Shown: positions 4,999 to 6,554 of the stretch, piece after piece | How positions within the stretch are numbered: position 1 is the stretch's first letter | How the letters are laid out: the number at the start of each line of letters is the position of its first letter | Origin: an uncultured Eubacteriales bacterium | GTDB taxonomy: Bacteria > Bacillota > Clostridia > Oscillospirales > CAG-272 | Reading direction: 5' to 3' | Assembly (NCBI GenBank): GCA_934462885.1 | Contig: CAKSJC010000093.1 | Location: forward strand, 1 to 6,554 | Length of the DNA: 6,554 nucleotides | The notes under the pieces: generated by a model | Seen by the model: the letters and a program-made list of their open reading frames with translations, nothing else | The model's database searches: none | Told to the model about the DNA's origin: nothing | Program-made: the position numbers and the translations under genes

Positions 4999-6554
4999 AT
5001 GGCTAAAAATAAAAAATACGACAGAAATGACGGGCGTGTGACCGCCGGAGATCTTTTAGGAAAACTCGGACACAAGGACGTTGAAAAGCAAGACGGCGGA
5101 ACGACCGTAAACGATACGGTAAGCAACGCAAGTGATTCCGCAAAAAAGCAGAGCAAAGATGAAAATGTAAAGACATTTGATTCAATCGATGTTTCCGAAG
5201 ACGGAACGGCAGAGTCTGACAGCGATCTTGACATAAATGAGCTTCTTCGTAAATACATGCCTTATTATGATGATGATCAGGCGGATACTGATAAAACTTC
5301 TGACGAAAGATTGACCAAACCAATTAATGAAACGCCCTCATCAAAAGCGGCGGAGGACAAAACGGAAAAAGGCAGATCGGAAGAAACTCCGCATAATGAG
5401 AACGGTATTAAATCCCGTAAAGACGCCGAACCGACAAAAGAAGATGAAAGACTCTTAAACGCGCTTGATTCAGCTTTCGGAACTGCGCTTAGACCCGAAA
5501 CAACTGCTAATGATGATCCTGAAAATAAAAGTGACAATGACCTGAAAGAGTTGACAGCGGCTTTCTCGGATGACATCGACGAACAGTCGGAAAAATCGAT
5601 GAAATCTAAGAAAAAAGCTAAATTTGCATCAAACCGTAAGAACGAAAAAGAAAGCATAAACATACTTAATGCGGATGAAAAAGAAACAGAACCTAAAGAA
5701 AACGACATCAGCGACAGTGCTGCTATCGAAAATGGCGATTACCTTATTATAAAAGACGGAACGGAGGACGAGGAGCCGACAGATGTCGAGCATACGGGAC
5801 AGACGGAAAAGAATCACGATGAGATGGATTCTACCGATATGAACCTTATGGTAGCGTTCGGACTGGACGATGACGATAATAAAAAATCCGACCGTGCAAA
5901 ACAGCTTGGAGACAGATTAGAAACGAAACAGACAGTACACGGCTCAAAGAAAATAAAGCTTGATCGCCCAGAACTGGTTGATAAGAGCCAAATACCGTCT
6001 ATACGTAAAGAATATGTGGCAAAACAGCGCGGACTTGTTCTAAAAACATTTCTATGCACGGTTCTTACGTTAGTTTTATTTATATTTGAAAATATTACTA
6101 TTCTGACAGGTATCTTTACCGGTGAAAAACAACAATTTGCGGGAATCTTTGACCCCGCAGTTTACCCGGTAGTTTACATAATGGTAAGCTTGCAGCTTAT
6201 GCTTCTTGCCTGCCTGTGCGCTTACGATCAGATAATTGCGGGAGTTAAGTATCTCTTTCGCGGAGTTCCGCGCCCCGAAAGTATGACTGCGCTTCTGTGC
6301 GTTATAGGAATTATATATTCCGCAGTTTTGACAAGATTCGTTTCATCTCCCAATGAACCGATTATGTTCAACTTTGTTGTAGCGCTCTGCGCTCTCCTTA
6401 CTCTTGTTTACGCGATATTCAATAACCGACGCGAGATGATGAATCTTCGTATCATTGCAAGCCGTAATCCGAAGCACATAATGAGACGCCTTGAAGATGA
6501 GGAATCAGAGTGCGAAGCTAAGGCTTTTGTCGACGAAAGCGACGTATGTGACGT
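4999..6554 (+). CDS. Large unrecognised membrane protein with a long acidic N-terminus, 3' end missing
   Basis: 518 codons are visible and the frame is still open at the right edge. Residues 1 to about 345 are rich in Asp, Glu, Lys, Ser and Asn, have no signal peptide, and look disordered and cytoplasmic. Short hydrophobic islands interrupt this: D-L-L-G-K-L-G (18-24), D-I-N-E-L-L-R-K-Y-M-P-Y-Y (78-90), R-L-L-N-A-L-D-S-A-F (151-160), D-L-K-E-L-T-A-A-F (181-189) and M-N-L-M-V-A-F-G-L (281-289). Four likely membrane helices follow at about 350-372, 388-409, 429-447 and 455-475. The text G-V-K-Y-L-F-R-G-V-P-R-P-E-S-M-T-A-L (415-432) recalls the membrane segment before M1 of P1B-type ATPases, but no catalytic motif is in view. 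I do not recognise the protein. An in-frame TGA at 4966 and no other start make ATG 4999 the likely start, although no good ribosome site precedes it. It probably shares a transcript with rlmB, 103 nt upstream. Confidence 0.85.
   Translation, partial: MAKNKKYDRNDGRVTAGDLLGKLGHKDVEKQDGGTTVNDTVSNASDSAKKQSKDENVKTFDSIDVSEDGTAESDSDLDINELLRKYMPYYDDDQADTDKTSDERLTKPINETPSSKAAEDKTEKGRSEETPHNENGIKSRKDAEPTKEDERLLNALDSAFGTALRPETTANDDPENKSDNDLKELTAAFSDDIDEQSEKSMKSKKKAKFASNRKNEKESINILNADEKETEPKENDISDSAAIENGDYLIIKDGTEDEEPTDVEHTGQTEKNHDEMDSTDMNLMVAFGLDDDDNKKSDRAKQLGDRLETKQTVHGSKKIKLDRPELVDKSQIPSIRKEYVAKQRGLVLKTFLCTVLTLVLFIFENITILTGIFTGEKQQFAGIFDPAVYPVVYIMVSLQLMLLACLCAYDQIIAGVKYLFRGVPRPESMTALLCVIGIIYSAVLTRFVSSPNEPIMFNFVVALCALLTLVYAIFNNRREMMNLRIIASRNPKHIMRRLEDEESECEAKAFVDESDVCD

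Noticed and set aside
4899..5708. Three minus-strand frames (4899-5258, 5003-5323, 5277-5708)
   Set aside because: Ser/Leu/Phe-rich shadows opposite the acidic coding sequence that starts at 4999; its composition forces open antisense frames.
1..6554. CRISPR array, insertion sequence, phage or defence genes
   Set aside because: No spaced direct repeats, transposase or integrase motifs, terminal inverted repeats or known defence domains were seen.

Overview
The window looks like ordinary chromosome of a low-to-moderate GC, Gram-positive anaerobe of the Clostridia, probably Oscillospirales/Ruminococcaceae-like. This is inferred from the protein families (DUF4364, the CxxC-x17-CxxC zinc-ribbon protein, a SigH-like sigma factor, RlmB), the strong AGGAG-type ribosome sites, the use of TTG and GTG starts, and AT-rich intergenic regions with near-consensus sigma-A promoters. 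All supported genes lie on the + strand. I see no mobile element, CRISPR array, rRNA or phage gene.

Layout. (1) 3-1466: the 3' part of a family 5 oligopeptide-binding protein (OppA/DppA type), cut by the left edge and followed by a bulged-hairpin terminator and a second hairpin. (2) 1722-2309: a DUF4364 winged-helix-like protein with a clear ribosome site. (3) 2457-2522: a near-perfect extended -10 promoter whose start point falls inside an 11-bp inverted repeat followed by eight T; it drives a SigH-like sigma factor with a TTG start at 2564. (4) 3172-3303: a structured leader, including a stretch that resembles a shrunken tRNA, then a 92-residue double zinc-ribbon protein ending at a textbook terminator (3671-3710). 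(5) 3711-4025: mostly empty, then an extended -10 promoter with repeats at its start point. (6) 4026-4895: rlmB, 23S rRNA 2'-O-methyltransferase with a basic N-terminal extension. (7) 4999-6554: the start of a large, unrecognised membrane protein with a roughly 345-residue acidic, probably disordered N-terminus and at least four membrane helices. It runs off the right edge.

The genes do not form one pathway. They look like four or five transcription units: peptide uptake; DUF4364; the sigma factor; the zinc-ribbon gene; and rlmB with the membrane protein. In Bacillus and relatives sigH lies just downstream of rlmB, so finding a SigH-like gene near rlmB here fits a rearranged version of that neighbourhood. 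No clear new multi-gene system is visible. The best leads are the terminator-like repeat over the sigma-factor start point, the tRNA-like leader, and the large membrane protein with short motif islands in its acidic tail.
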